DNA of 33,572 nucleotides from Curtobacterium sp. Leaf183 (GTDB lineage: Bacteria > Actinomycetota > Actinomycetes > Actinomycetales > Microbacteriaceae), in contig NZ_LMPO01000009.1 of assembly GCF_001424385.1 (NCBI RefSeq), positions 482,047-515,618 on the forward strand, given 5' to 3'. The notes beneath the pieces are model-generated. The model did no database searches, was not told the origin of the DNA, and worked only from the letters and a program-made list of their open reading frames with translations. The translations under genes and the position numbers were made by a program. Of this stretch, positions 22,004 to 32,700 are shown in pieces (the stretch's first letter is position 1; every line of letters starts with the position of its first letter).

Positions 22004-24421
22004 ATGCCCTCCCCCTCGACCATGCCCGACCTCGGCCGCGACGGGTTCATCCGGGTCCGTGGTGCCCGTGAGAACAACCTGCGGGACGTCGACGTGGACG
22101 TGCCGCGCGACTGCATCGTCGCCTTCACCGGCGTCTCCGGTTCGGGCAAGTCCTCGTTGGCGTTCGGCACCGTGTTCGCCGAGGCGCAGCGACGGTTCCT
22201 CGAGTCGGTCGCCCCGTACGCCCGACGGCTCATCGCGCAGGGGTCGACCCCGCACGTCGACTCGATCACCGGACTGCCCCCGGCCGTGGCGCTGCAGCAG
22301 CGGCGCGGTGCGCCGAGCTCCCGGTCGACCGTCGGTACCCTGACGACGCTGTCGAACTCGATGCGCATGCTGTTCTCCCGCGCCGGCACCTACCCCGCGG
22401 GGGCGGACCGGTTGGAGTCGGACTCCTTCTCGCCGAACACCGTGGCCGGGGCGTGCCCCCGCTGTCACGGCCTCGGCACCGCGCACGAGGTGACCGAGCG
22501 GTCGGCCGTGCACGACGACTCGCTCAGCATCCGTGACGGCGCGATCACCGCGTGGCCCGGCGCGTGGCAGGGGAAGAACCTGCGGGACGTCACCGCGGCG
22601 CTCGGCTACGACATCGAGCGGCCGTGGCGCGAGCTGTCACGGTCCGACCGCGACTGGCTGCTCTTCACCGAGGAACAGCCCGTCGTCGAGGTCACCCCGA
22701 AGCGCGACCGCGTCGCGAAGCCGTACCGGGGCCGGTTCTGGAGCGCCCGACAGTTCATCCTGCACACCCTCGCCGACAGCCAGAGCGAGACGCAGCGCAC
22801 GAAGGCCCTGCGCTTCGTCGAGTCCGGTCCGTGCGGGCTCTGCGGCGGGACCGGGCTGACCCGCGCTGCCCTCGCGGTGACCGTCGGCGGGCACACGATC
22901 GCCGCGCTGAACGGGATGCCGCTGACGGCCCTCGCCGACGTGCTCGGTCCGATCGCCACGATCACCGACGCGACCGCAGCGACGTCGCGCGCGTCGTCGG
23001 GCGAGCACACCGAGGTCGCCGTCGCGATCTCCCGCGACCTGCTCACCCGTGTCGAGGTGCTGACCGGCCTCGGGCTCGGGTACCTGTCGCTCGACCGCGC
23101 GACCCCGACGCTCTCCCCCGGCGAGACCCAGCGCCTGCGCATCGCGACGCAGCTGCGCTCCGGACTGTTCGGCGTCGTGTACGTGCTGGACGAGCCGAGC
23201 GCCGGCCTGCACCCCGCCGACGCCGAGTCCCTGGTCGAGGTGCTCGAGGACCTGCGCGCCGGCGGGAACAGCGTGTTCGTGGTGGAACACGACATGGGCA
23301 TCGTGCGTCGCGCCGACTGGGTCGTCGACGTCGGTCCCGGTGCGGGCAGCGGCGGCGGCACCGTGCTGTACAGCGGCCCGGTCGACGGGCTCGCCGACGT
23401 CGAGGCGTCGGTCACCCGGCGCTTCCTGCGGCCACGGGTCGACGACACCGCACCCCGGAGCCCGCGCGTGCCGGTGGACACGCTGCAGCTCCGTGACGTC
23501 ACGCAGCACAACCTGCGCGGGCTCGACGTCGACCTGCCCCTCGGTGTCCTGACCGCCGTCACCGGCGTGAGCGGATCGGGCAAGTCCTCGCTCGTCGGTG
23601 GCGTGCTCCCCCGGACCGCCCTGGACCACCCGCTGGTCGACCGCGTCGTCCAGGTCGACCAGAAGCCGATCGGTCGCACACCCCGGTCGAACCTGGCCAC
23701 CTACACCGGGCTGTTCGACGCGGTGCGGTCGACGTTCGCCGCGACGGACGACGCCCGCGCCCGCGGATGGACCGCCGGACGGTTCTCCTTCAACGTCGCG
23801 GGTGGACGGTGCGAGGTCTGCCAGGGCGAGGGCTCGGTGTCCGTCGAGCTGCTGTTCCTGCCCGGCAGCTGGGCACCCTGTCCGGAGTGCCACGGTTCGC
23901 GCTACACGGCCGAGACCCTCGAGGTCCGCTGGCACGACGCGACGATCGCCGACGTACTCGCGATGACGGTGGACGACGCGGCGCCGTTCCTGGCGTCCGT
24001 GCCGGCGGCGTCCCGCGCGCTCGAGACGCTGCGGCAGGTGGGTCTGGGGTACCTGCGACTCGGGCAGCCGGCGCCGGAGCTGTCCGGCGGCGAGGCGCAG
24101 CGCATCAAGCTCGCGACCGAGCTCCAGCGCGCGCGGACCGGTCACACGCTGTACCTGCTCGACGAACCGACGACGGGACTGCACCCCGCCGACGTCGAAC
24201 TGCTGACCGAACAGCTCGCACGGCTCACCGACGCGGGCAACACGGTCGTGGTCGTCGAGCACGCGATGGACGTCGTCGCGACCGCGGACCACGTCATCGA
24301 CATGGGGCCGGGCGGCGGCGAGGACGGCGGGCAGGTCGTGGCGACCGGGACCCCGGACGAGGTCGCCGGGTCGACGACGAGCCGGACCGCCCCCTACCTG
24401 CGCGCGCAGCTCGGTCGCTGA
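22004..24421 (+). CDS. UvrA2-like excinuclease-type ATPase
   Basis: An 805-residue UvrA paralogue, about 150 residues shorter than UvrA. Walker A sites G-V-S-G-S-G-K-S-S (43-51) and a second in the C-half are intact. Zinc-finger pairs include C-P-R-C-H-G, C-G-L-C-G-G-T-G and C-E-V-C-Q-G-E with C-P-E-C-H-G. The first ABC signature reads L-S-P-G-E-T-Q-R, with Pro for the usual Gly; the second is normal, L-S-G-G-E-A-Q-R. The length and lack of the UvrB-binding region fit UvrA2 or antibiotic-resistance UvrA homologues (DrrC type), which protect DNA or release bound drugs. I keep ATG 22004 because of the leaderless promoter; ATG 22022 is an alternative. Confidence 0.88.
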   Translation: MPSPSTMPDLGRDGFIRVRGARENNLRDVDVDVPRDCIVAFTGVSGSGKSSLAFGTVFAEAQRRFLESVAPYARRLIAQGSTPHVDSITGLPPAVALQQRRGAPSSRSTVGTLTTLSNSMRMLFSRAGTYPAGADRLESDSFSPNTVAGACPRCHGLGTAHEVTERSAVHDDSLSIRDGAITAWPGAWQGKNLRDVTAALGYDIERPWRELSRSDRDWLLFTEEQPVVEVTPKRDRVAKPYRGRFWSARQFILHTLADSQSETQRTKALRFVESGPCGLCGGTGLTRAALAVTVGGHTIAALNGMPLTALADVLGPIATITDATAATSRASSGEHTEVAVAISRDLLTRVEVLTGLGLGYLSLDRATPTLSPGETQRLRIATQLRSGLFGVVYVLDEPSAGLHPADAESLVEVLEDLRAGGNSVFVVEHDMGIVRRADWVVDVGPGAGSGGGTVLYSGPVDGLADVEASVTRRFLRPRVDDTAPRSPRVPVDTLQLRDVTQHNLRGLDVDLPLGVLTAVTGVSGSGKSSLVGGVLPRTALDHPLVDRVVQVDQKPIGRTPRSNLATYTGLFDAVRSTFAATDDARARGWTAGRFSFNVAGGRCEVCQGEGSVSVELLFLPGSWAPCPECHGSRYTAETLEVRWHDATIADVLAMTVDDAAPFLASVPAASRALETLRQVGLGYLRLGQPAPELSGGEAQRIKLATELQRARTGHTLYLLDEPTTGLHPADVELLTEQLARLTDAGNTVVVVEHAMDVVATADHVIDMGPGGGEDGGQVVATGTPDEVAGSTTSRTAPYLRAQLGR

Positions 24422-24431
24422 CCGGGGACGC

Positions 24432-26896
<2,465 letters not shown>

Positions 26897-26906
26897 TGCA
26901 CAGACT

Positions 26907-26938
26907 GGAGGCCCGGTGCCAGCTGGCACCGGGCCTCC
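26907..26938. terminator. Perfect 32-nt palindrome, terminator
   Basis: Bases 26907-26938 are an exact palindrome: 14-bp arms starting GGAGGCCCGG around an AGCT centre. It begins 10 nt after the aldo/keto reductase stop. No T-tract follows, which is common for actinobacterial I-shaped terminators. Symmetry suggests it can act on both strands. Confidence 0.7.
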
Positions 26939-27019
26939 CGTCCGCCGTGTGGTCGCGCATGGACCGTCGAATCGCGCGTTGGCAGGCGGATGTTCCACCC
27001 GACCACGCGCGAACCGACC

Positions 27020-27041
27020 TCCCGTCCCCCGCGTGACGGGA
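27020..27041 (-). terminator. Weak hairpin after the GH4 gene
   Basis: TCCCGTC (27020-27026) pairs with GACGGGA (27035-27041) over an 8-nt loop, 10 nt beyond the GH4 stop on the minus strand. Confidence 0.4.
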
Positions 27042-27050
27042 AGGAACGCG

Positions 27051-28409
27051 CTACTTCGTCAGGACCGCCGCCACCTCGGGGATGCGGTCGACGTACCCGC
27101 GCACCAGGTCACGGGCGACACTGACGCTGTCGACCAACGGGTGCAGCGCGAACGCCTTGAGGGCCTCGTCCTTCGACCCGGTCAGGGCGGCCGCGATCGT
27201 GTGGCGCTCGACGGCCTTCACCTGGCTCATCAGCCCGATCTGGTGCAGGTCCGGCTGGTCCGTGGTCATCGGGTGCACACCGTTCGCGTCGACCATCGTC
27301 GGGACCTCGACGACCGCGTCGCGCGGGAGCCCGGCGATCGTGCCGTTGTTCCGGACGTTCAGGATCATCGTCTGGCGCTCGTTGCGGCTGATCGCGGCCA
27401 TGACCCCGAGGGCGACCCCGGCGTAGCCCTGGTGGGACGGGTCGGTCTCGCGCTCCTTCGGGTCGAGGGGCTCGTCCTGCGTGCCGCCCTTCGCCTCGGC
27501 CATGTACGAGGCGCTGCGCCGCTCGACGGTCTGGCGCCAGAACTCGGCCACGCCGTCACCCGCGGCGCTCGCGCGCTCGTAGAAGGCGGACTGGCTCTCG
27601 GCGAGGAAGTCGCCGCGGGTCTTGCCGGAGCCGACGATCGTGCGGACCGCGTCACGGTTGAAGTAGTAGTAGTACAGGTACTCGTTCGGGATCGAGCCGA
27701 GCGAGCGGATCCAGTCGAGGCCGAACACGTGCCCCTCTTCCATCGCCCCCAGACGCTCGTCGTCCGCCATCAGCTCGGGCAGGACGTCGCGGCCGTCGTA
27801 CATCACGCGGCGCATCCAACCCAGGTGGTTCAGGCCGACGTAGTCCATCTGCACGCGGGTGTGGTCGAGCCCGAGCATCCCCGCCACACGACGGCCGAGG
27901 CCGGACGGCGTGTCGCAGATGCCGAGCACGCGGTCGCCGAGGACGGTCTGCATCGCCTCGGTGATGATGCCGGCGGGGTTGGTGAAGTTCATCACGTAGG
28001 CGTTCGGGGCGAGGTCGCGGATGACCTTCGCCGCATCGACCATGACGGGCACGGTGCGGATGGCGTAGGCGAGCCCGCCGGGGCCGGTGGTCTCCTGCCC
28101 GAGGACGTTGAGGTCGAGCGCGACGTGCTCGTCGCATCGTCGTCCCTCGAGCCCGCCGACGCGCAGGGCCGCGAAGACGTAGTCGCTGCCCTCGACCGCG
28201 CGGTGCAGGTCGGTGGTGGGCTTCAGGACCGGGGCGTCGGGGAAGTCCGCGGCGAGCTCGGTGAGGATCGCCACCATGGCGTGCAGCCGGACCTCGTCGA
28301 CGTCGTACAGCGCGACCTCTTCCACGCGCGGCGACCCGGTGTCGCGGAGCAGTGCCTGGTACACGTACGGCGTGCGGAACCCGCCGCCTCCGAGGATGCA
28401 GAGCTTCAT
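27051..28409 (-). CDS. Family 4 glycosidase (6-phospho-beta-glucosidase type)
   Basis: A 452-residue GH4 enzyme. The N-terminal NAD site is I-L-G-G-G-G-F-R-T-P (5-14). Family signatures follow: G-Q-E-T-T-G-P-G-G (104-112), N-F-T-N-P-A-G (141-147), C165-D-T-P and N-H-L-G-W (194-198); the Cys and His are positioned as the divalent-metal ligands. GH4 enzymes cleave by NAD-dependent oxidation-elimination, usually on phosphorylated disaccharides. The N-terminal sequence resembles the 6-phospho-beta-glucosidase subgroup more than alpha-galactosidases. The start overlaps the DeoR stop (ATGA), so the two are coupled. The importer divergent from it is an ABC system, not a PTS, so phosphorylation would have to come from the neighbouring kinase. 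Confidence 0.9.
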   Translation of the reverse strand: MKLCILGGGGFRTPYVYQALLRDTGSPRVEEVALYDVDEVRLHAMVAILTELAADFPDAPVLKPTTDLHRAVEGSDYVFAALRVGGLEGRRCDEHVALDLNVLGQETTGPGGLAYAIRTVPVMVDAAKVIRDLAPNAYVMNFTNPAGIITEAMQTVLGDRVLGICDTPSGLGRRVAGMLGLDHTRVQMDYVGLNHLGWMRRVMYDGRDVLPELMADDERLGAMEEGHVFGLDWIRSLGSIPNEYLYYYYFNRDAVRTIVGSGKTRGDFLAESQSAFYERASAAGDGVAEFWRQTVERRSASYMAEAKGGTQDEPLDPKERETDPSHQGYAGVALGVMAAISRNERQTMILNVRNNGTIAGLPRDAVVEVPTMVDANGVHPMTTDQPDLHQIGLMSQVKAVERHTIAAALTGSKDEALKAFALHPLVDSVSVARDLVRGYVDRIPEVAAVLTK

Positions 28410-29185
28410 GTGGTGATGACCTCTCCGCCGGCGTTCCGGCTGTGTGCGAGTGTTTCGTCGGGAGCGCCGGTCGTGGTGATGACCACGTCGACGTCGGTGA
28501 GGGAGCAGAGCCGCAGGGCGCCGCTGCCGGGGAACTTGGCTTCGGACGCCAGCAGGACGACCCGCTCGGCAGCGGTGATCATCGACTGCTTGATCGGGGC
28601 CTCGACCGCCATGTTGTCCACGACGTGCCCGTTCGCGCGGACACCCGTGCACGACAGGAAGAGCAGGTCGGCGCTGACGTGTTCGAGCGCCGCCTCGGCC
28701 AGGGAGCCGACGAGCGTGCGGTAGTTGCGCCGGACGACTCCGCCGAGCAGCACGAGCCGGACTGCCTCGTCGTCCCGCAGGACGTCGAACACCGCCAGGT
28801 TCGTCGTGATGACGGTGATGTCGCGGCCGCGCAGCAGCTCGGCGATCTGCGGGGTGGTCGTGCCGATGTCGAGGATGACCACCTGGCCGTCCTGCACCAT
28901 CGCAGCGGCAGCCACCGCCATCCGACGCTTCAGGTCGAGGTCGCCGGCAGCTTCGAACGGGGTCTCGATCGGCTCGGGGCCGTCGCCGTCCTGTGCGGTC
29001 TGCCGGGGAGCGACCACGGCGCCACCCCAGGTGCGGACAAGCTCGCCGTTGCGGTCGAGCATCTCGAGGTCGCGGCGGATCGTCGCCGGGCTCACGGACA
29101 GCGCGTCGGCGAGTTCCTGGACCGAGGCGGCCCCGCCGACCCGCAGCGCCGTGATGATGCGGTTCTGCCGCTCACGCAGGATCAT
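28406..29185 (-). CDS. DeoR family transcriptional regulator
   Basis: A 259-residue DeoR-type repressor. The winged helix is at 21-54 (S-V-Q-E-L-A-D-A-L-S-V-S-P-A-T-I-R-R-D-L). The C-terminal DeoRC sensor has D-I-G-T-T-T near 125 and S-C-T-G-V-R-A-N-G near 200, and would bind a phosphorylated sugar. ATG 29185 lies 6 nt after TACAGT, a leaderless start. Three 10-bp tandem repeats upstream are the likely operator, placed to control this gene and the divergent kinase-transporter operon. Its stop overlaps the GH4 start. Confidence 0.92.
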   Translation of the reverse strand: MILRERQNRIITALRVGGAASVQELADALSVSPATIRRDLEMLDRNGELVRTWGGAVVAPRQTAQDGDGPEPIETPFEAAGDLDLKRRMAVAAAAMVQDGQVVILDIGTTTPQIAELLRGRDITVITTNLAVFDVLRDDEAVRLVLLGGVVRRNYRTLVGSLAEAALEHVSADLLFLSCTGVRANGHVVDNMAVEAPIKQSMITAAERVVLLASEAKFPGSGALRLCSLTDVDVVITTTGAPDETLAHSRNAGGEVITT

Positions 29186-29197
29186 GGCGTCACTGTA
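29186..29197 (-). promoter_or_regulatory. Leaderless -10 box of the DeoR gene
   Basis: Minus-strand TACAGT (29197 to 29192), GACGCC, then ATG 29185. The spacing of 6 nt repeats that of the DUF4287 gene. Confidence 0.5.
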
Positions 29198-29204
29198 TCC
29201 GAAC

Positions 29205-29234
29205 TCGCGCAACCTCACGCAAGATCGCGCAACC
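29205..29234. repeat. Three 10-bp tandem repeats, putative DeoR operator
   Basis: TCGCGCAACC (29205), TCACGCAAGA (29215) and TCGCGCAACC (29225) follow each other without gaps. A 10-bp period places each on the same face of the helix. They lie upstream of the DeoR -10 box and about 22 nt before the -35 box of the kinase operon. Confidence 0.6.
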
Positions 29235-29255
29235 GAATCGTGATCTGGAGCAGAC

Positions 29256-29284
29256 TTAACAAATCTGGTGCAATCGAGTAACGT
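29256..29284 (+). promoter_or_regulatory. Promoter of the kinase-transporter operon
   Basis: TTAACA (29256-29261) and TAACGT (29279-29284) are separated by 17 bp, a good sigma-70-type promoter. Initiation near 29291 gives a leader of about 90 nt that contains the palindrome TCCCTGCGCAGGGA (29345-29358) and a GAGGAG ribosome site before GTG 29384. Confidence 0.65.
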
Positions 29285-29383
29285 CCTCGCAACACCAAGC
29301 ACGCAGGCTTGAGCATCACCAGCGGTCCCGTCCCGGAATGCGCATCCCTGCGCAGGGACGATCCGCAACGATGAGGAGAAGCC

Positions 29384-30322
29384 GTGACCGCACTGCTGTT
29401 CGCCGGCGACGTGTTCTGCGACCTGGTCTTCGCCGGCGTCACGGCGCCGGAGCAGGGCGCGGAGGTCTACGCGGACGCGTTCACGGTCACACCCGGCGGG
29501 GTGGCGAACCGTGCCGTGGCCGCCGCCCGGGCCGGTGCACCGACCAAGCTGCTCAGCCGGCTCGGCGACGACGTGCTCGGCCAGCACGTGTACGCGACGC
29601 TCACCGCTGAACCGCTGCTCGACACCAGCCTGCTGACCGTCGTGCCAGGCCACCAGAGCTCGGTGTCGGTCGCGCTGACGGGTCCCGAGGACCGCAGCTT
29701 CATCACGTACGAGGAACACCTGGACGCCCTCACCGTGCCCGAGGACCTCGGACCGGTCGCCGCCACCCACGTCGGCATCGCGGCGCCCCTGCCCGCATGG
29801 GTCGCCGAGCTCCGCGCGACGGGCACCACGGTCGTCGGCGGGGTCGGGTGGGACCACACCGGTGCGTGGTCGGGCGGCGTGCTCGACCGGCTCGCCGAGG
29901 TGGACGTCTTCGTGCCGAACCACGTCGAGGCGATGCGGTACACGCGCACCGACACGGCACTCGACGCCGCGAAGGCCCTCGCCGAGCGGGTGCCCCTCGC
30001 CGTCGTCACCTGCGGCGGAGACGGTGTCGTCGCGGTGGACTCGGCGAACGGCACCGTCGTCACCGCGCCGACGGTCCGCGTGGACGTGGTCGACCCCACC
30101 GGCGCCGGCGACGTGTTCGTGGCGTCGTTCATGGCCGGGGCCCACCACGGCTAGGACCTCCCGACCCGGCTGCGCTTCGCCGCGGCGAGCGCCGCCTACG
30201 CCGTCACCGGACTCGGGGGTGCCGCGAGCGCGCCGCACCCCGAGCAGCTCCGGGCCTTCCTGCGCCGCACGGCCGCCCCCGGCGACTGGTCGTTCCTCGA
30301 CGCGGTCGCCCCCAGCCACTGA
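29384..30322 (+). pseudogene. PfkB family sugar kinase interrupted by an in-frame TAG
   Basis: A ribokinase/PfkB-fold kinase gene. The product would read 256 residues to TAG at 30152-30154; the same frame then continues 55 more codons to TGA at 30322 with typical PfkB C-terminal sequence (L-R-F-A-A-A-S-A-A-Y-A-V-T-G-L-G-G). If the stop were a Trp codon (TGG), the protein would be 312 residues, the normal length. N-terminal G-D-V-F-C-D, G-G-V-A-N (38-42) and the catalytic D-P-T-G-A-G-D (237-243, base D243) are intact; the lost C-terminal helices shape the ATP site. There is no frameshift. The stop may be real inactivation, a sequencing error or read through. The substrate would be the sugar imported by the following ABC system. 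Confidence 0.8.
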
Positions 30323-30372
30323 CTCCTCCCGCACTCCCCCAACCCGAAGCCCACTCGAAGGACTGGACCACC

Positions 30373-31731
30373 ATGAAGCACTCCAGCAAGGCGACGATGG
30401 TCATCGGCGTCGCCGCAGCCCTGGCACTCGGCCTGACCGCGTGCACGCCGGGCGGATCGGCAGCCCCGGCCGCGTCGCAGAGCCTCGGCCCCGTGTCGAA
30501 GGACGTCGGGTCCGGCAAGACGACCCTGACGGTCTGGGACCAGAACACCGACACCGGCATCAACGACGCGCAGCAGGAGCTCAACGACGCGTTCGAGAAG
30601 GCGCACCCGAACATCACCATCAAGCGGGTCTCGCGCTCGTTCGCCGACCTGAAGACGACGCTGAAGCTCGCGCTGTCGGGTGACAACCCGCCGGACGTCG
30701 TGCAGGCGAACCAGGGGTACCCGGACATGGGTGCCTTCGTGAAGGCGGGCTTCCTGCGCCCCGTGAACGACTACTCCAAGCTGTACGGCTGGGACGACTA
30801 CTACCCGTCGAGCCTGCTGAAGCTCAACTCGTTCTCGAGCGACGGCAGCACCTGGCAGGGCGACGACCTGTACGGCGTCTCGCAGACCGGCGAGCTCGTG
30901 GGTCTGTACTACAACAAGGAGGTCCTGCAGCAGGCCGGCATCGACAGCCCGCCGACGACGGTCGCCGAACTGACCGCGGACATGGCGAAGGTCAAGTCCG
31001 CCGGGTCGCTGCCCCTGAGCTACGGCGACGTCGAGAAGAGCCCGGGCATCCACCTGTACGGGCTGGTCCTCTCCGCCCTGGCCGGACACGACGCCGTCAA
31101 CGACCTGGTCGCGGGCAAGTCCGGCAGCTGGACCGGCGACGACGAGGTCAAGGCCGCCAGCACCATCACCGACTGGGTCGACAAGGGCTACGTCACCGAG
31201 GGTGCGAACGGCGTCTCACGTGACGACGCCGTGAGCACGTTCGGCAAGGGCGGCTCGGCCTTCCTCATCACGGGGACCTGGTACCAGGCCACCCTCGAAG
31301 CCGCCGCCAGCGCGAAGGACATCGGCTTCACCGCCCTGACCCCGCCCAGCGCATCGAAGCCGGTGACGATGGGCGGTGAGGGCCTGGCGTGGGCCATCAC
31401 CTCCAAGACCAAGAACGCGAACGCCGCTGCGGCCTACGTCGACTTCGTGACGAACGCGAAGGCCGCCGAGACGCTCGTCGACAAGGGCAACCTGCCGACC
31501 GTGGTGCCGGACGACGACACCCCCGCCGAGGGGACGATCGCCGGGGACATCACCAGCAACTACAAGGCGATCTCGTCGTCGAACAGCATCACCCCGTACC
31601 TGGACTACGCGACGCCGACGTTCTACGACACCATCACGGCGGCGATGCAGGACCTGGTCGCGGGCAAGGCGACCCCGGAGCAGTACACGAAGACGCTCCA
31701 GGACGACTACTCCGGTTTCGTGAAGAAGTAG
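30373..31731 (+). CDS. Extracellular sugar-binding lipoprotein
   Basis: A 452-residue ABC-transporter binding protein. The Sec signal peptide ends in L-T-A-C, with Cys24 as lipid anchor. The mature part has T-L-T-V-W-D-Q-N, a P-P-D-V-V-Q-A-N-Q-G-Y ligand-contact segment, G-L-Y-Y-N-K-E-V-L, and the I-T-G-T-W-Y-Q and G-G-E-G-L-A-W-A-I segments shared by family 1 solute-binding proteins. It follows the interrupted kinase with a 50-nt gap and AAGGA about 10 nt before ATG 30373. It feeds the next two permeases. Confidence 0.93.
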   Translation: MKHSSKATMVIGVAAALALGLTACTPGGSAAPAASQSLGPVSKDVGSGKTTLTVWDQNTDTGINDAQQELNDAFEKAHPNITIKRVSRSFADLKTTLKLALSGDNPPDVVQANQGYPDMGAFVKAGFLRPVNDYSKLYGWDDYYPSSLLKLNSFSSDGSTWQGDDLYGVSQTGELVGLYYNKEVLQQAGIDSPPTTVAELTADMAKVKSAGSLPLSYGDVEKSPGIHLYGLVLSALAGHDAVNDLVAGKSGSWTGDDEVKAASTITDWVDKGYVTEGANGVSRDDAVSTFGKGGSAFLITGTWYQATLEAAASAKDIGFTALTPPSASKPVTMGGEGLAWAITSKTKNANAAAAYVDFVTNAKAAETLVDKGNLPTVVPDDDTPAEGTIAGDITSNYKAISSSNSITPYLDYATPTFYDTITAAMQDLVAGKATPEQYTKTLQDDYSGFVKK

Positions 31732-31743
31732 CGGGGCGACCAC

Positions 31744-32700
31744 GTGACCCAGTTCACCGGGACCACGGCGGGTGCTGCCGAGCGCAGCACCCGCCGCGGG
31801 CGGGCCCGCCCGACGACCGGCGGTGTCCGGAAGCGGCGGCGGAGCCTCGTCGCCTACCTCTACATCCTGCCGGCGTTCGTCGTGTTCGCCGTGTTCCTCG
31901 GGGTGCCCTTCCTGCAGAGCATCCAGTACTCGTTCTACGACTGGGACGGGCTGTCCGCCGCGACCTGGGCGGGGTTCGCGAACTACGCCGGCGTGGTCAC
32001 GGACCCGCAGCTCCGCGCGGCCTTCGGGCACGCGCTCGTGCTCATGGTGTTCTACGCCGCCGTGCCGGTGGTCGTGGCACTGTTCCTGACGTCGATCATC
32101 TCGCGGGCGAACGGACTGCGCGGGATGTCGTTCTTCCGCACCGTGCTGTTCCTCCCCCAGGTGATCGCGTCCGTCGTCGTCGCGACGATCTGGGTGTCGA
32201 TCTACTCGGCGGACGGCCTGCTCAACGACGCACTCCGACTGGTCGGGCTCGGCCAGCTCGCGCAGGTCTGGCTCGGCGGGTACGACACGGCGCTGCCCGC
32301 GATCGGGTTCGTCGGCACCTGGCTGAACGTCGGGCTCTGCCTGGTCCTGTTCCTGTCCGGCGTCGGCAACATCCACCCGAGCCTGTTCGAGGCGGCACGC
32401 ATCGACGGCGCCGGAGCGGCGCGCGAGTTCTTCTCGATCACGCTGCCGTCCCTGCGCGGACAGATCGCCGCAGCGCTCACACTCACCGTGGTGTCCGCGC
32501 TCAAGTCCTTCGACCTGGTCTACGTCACGACGAGCGGCGGTCCGGGGAACTCGACGTCGGTCCCCGCGTTCGAGGCGTACAACCGGGCGTTCCAGACCGG
32601 GCAGGTCGGGTCCGCCGCGGCCGTCGCGGTGTCGCTCACCGTCGTCATCCTGATCGTCACGGCGCTGATCAGCCGCATCCAGCCGAAGGACGTCGCATGA
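31744..32700 (+). CDS. ABC sugar transporter permease (MalF-like)
   Basis: A 318-residue permease with a basic N-terminal tail and six predicted spans beginning L-Y-I-L-P-A-F-V-V-F-A-V-F. The EAA loop is E-A-A-R-I-D-G-A-G-A-A-R-E-F-F-S-I-T-L-P-S. GTG 31744 follows the binding-protein stop by 12 nt. Its stop overlaps the next start (ATGA). It is clearly distinct in sequence from the permease at 9278, so it belongs to another transporter subgroup. Confidence 0.92.
   Translation: MTQFTGTTAGAAERSTRRGRARPTTGGVRKRRRSLVAYLYILPAFVVFAVFLGVPFLQSIQYSFYDWDGLSAATWAGFANYAGVVTDPQLRAAFGHALVLMVFYAAVPVVVALFLTSIISRANGLRGMSFFRTVLFLPQVIASVVVATIWVSIYSADGLLNDALRLVGLGQLAQVWLGGYDTALPAIGFVGTWLNVGLCLVLFLSGVGNIHPSLFEAARIDGAGAAREFFSITLPSLRGQIAAALTLTVVSALKSFDLVYVTTSGGPGNSTSVPAFEAYNRAFQTGQVGSAAAVAVSLTVVILIVTALISRIQPKDVA

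Noticed and set aside
29384..30322. Frameshift in the kinase gene
   Set aside because: Reading continues in the same frame after the TAG with family sequence to the natural stop, so it is a point nonsense change.
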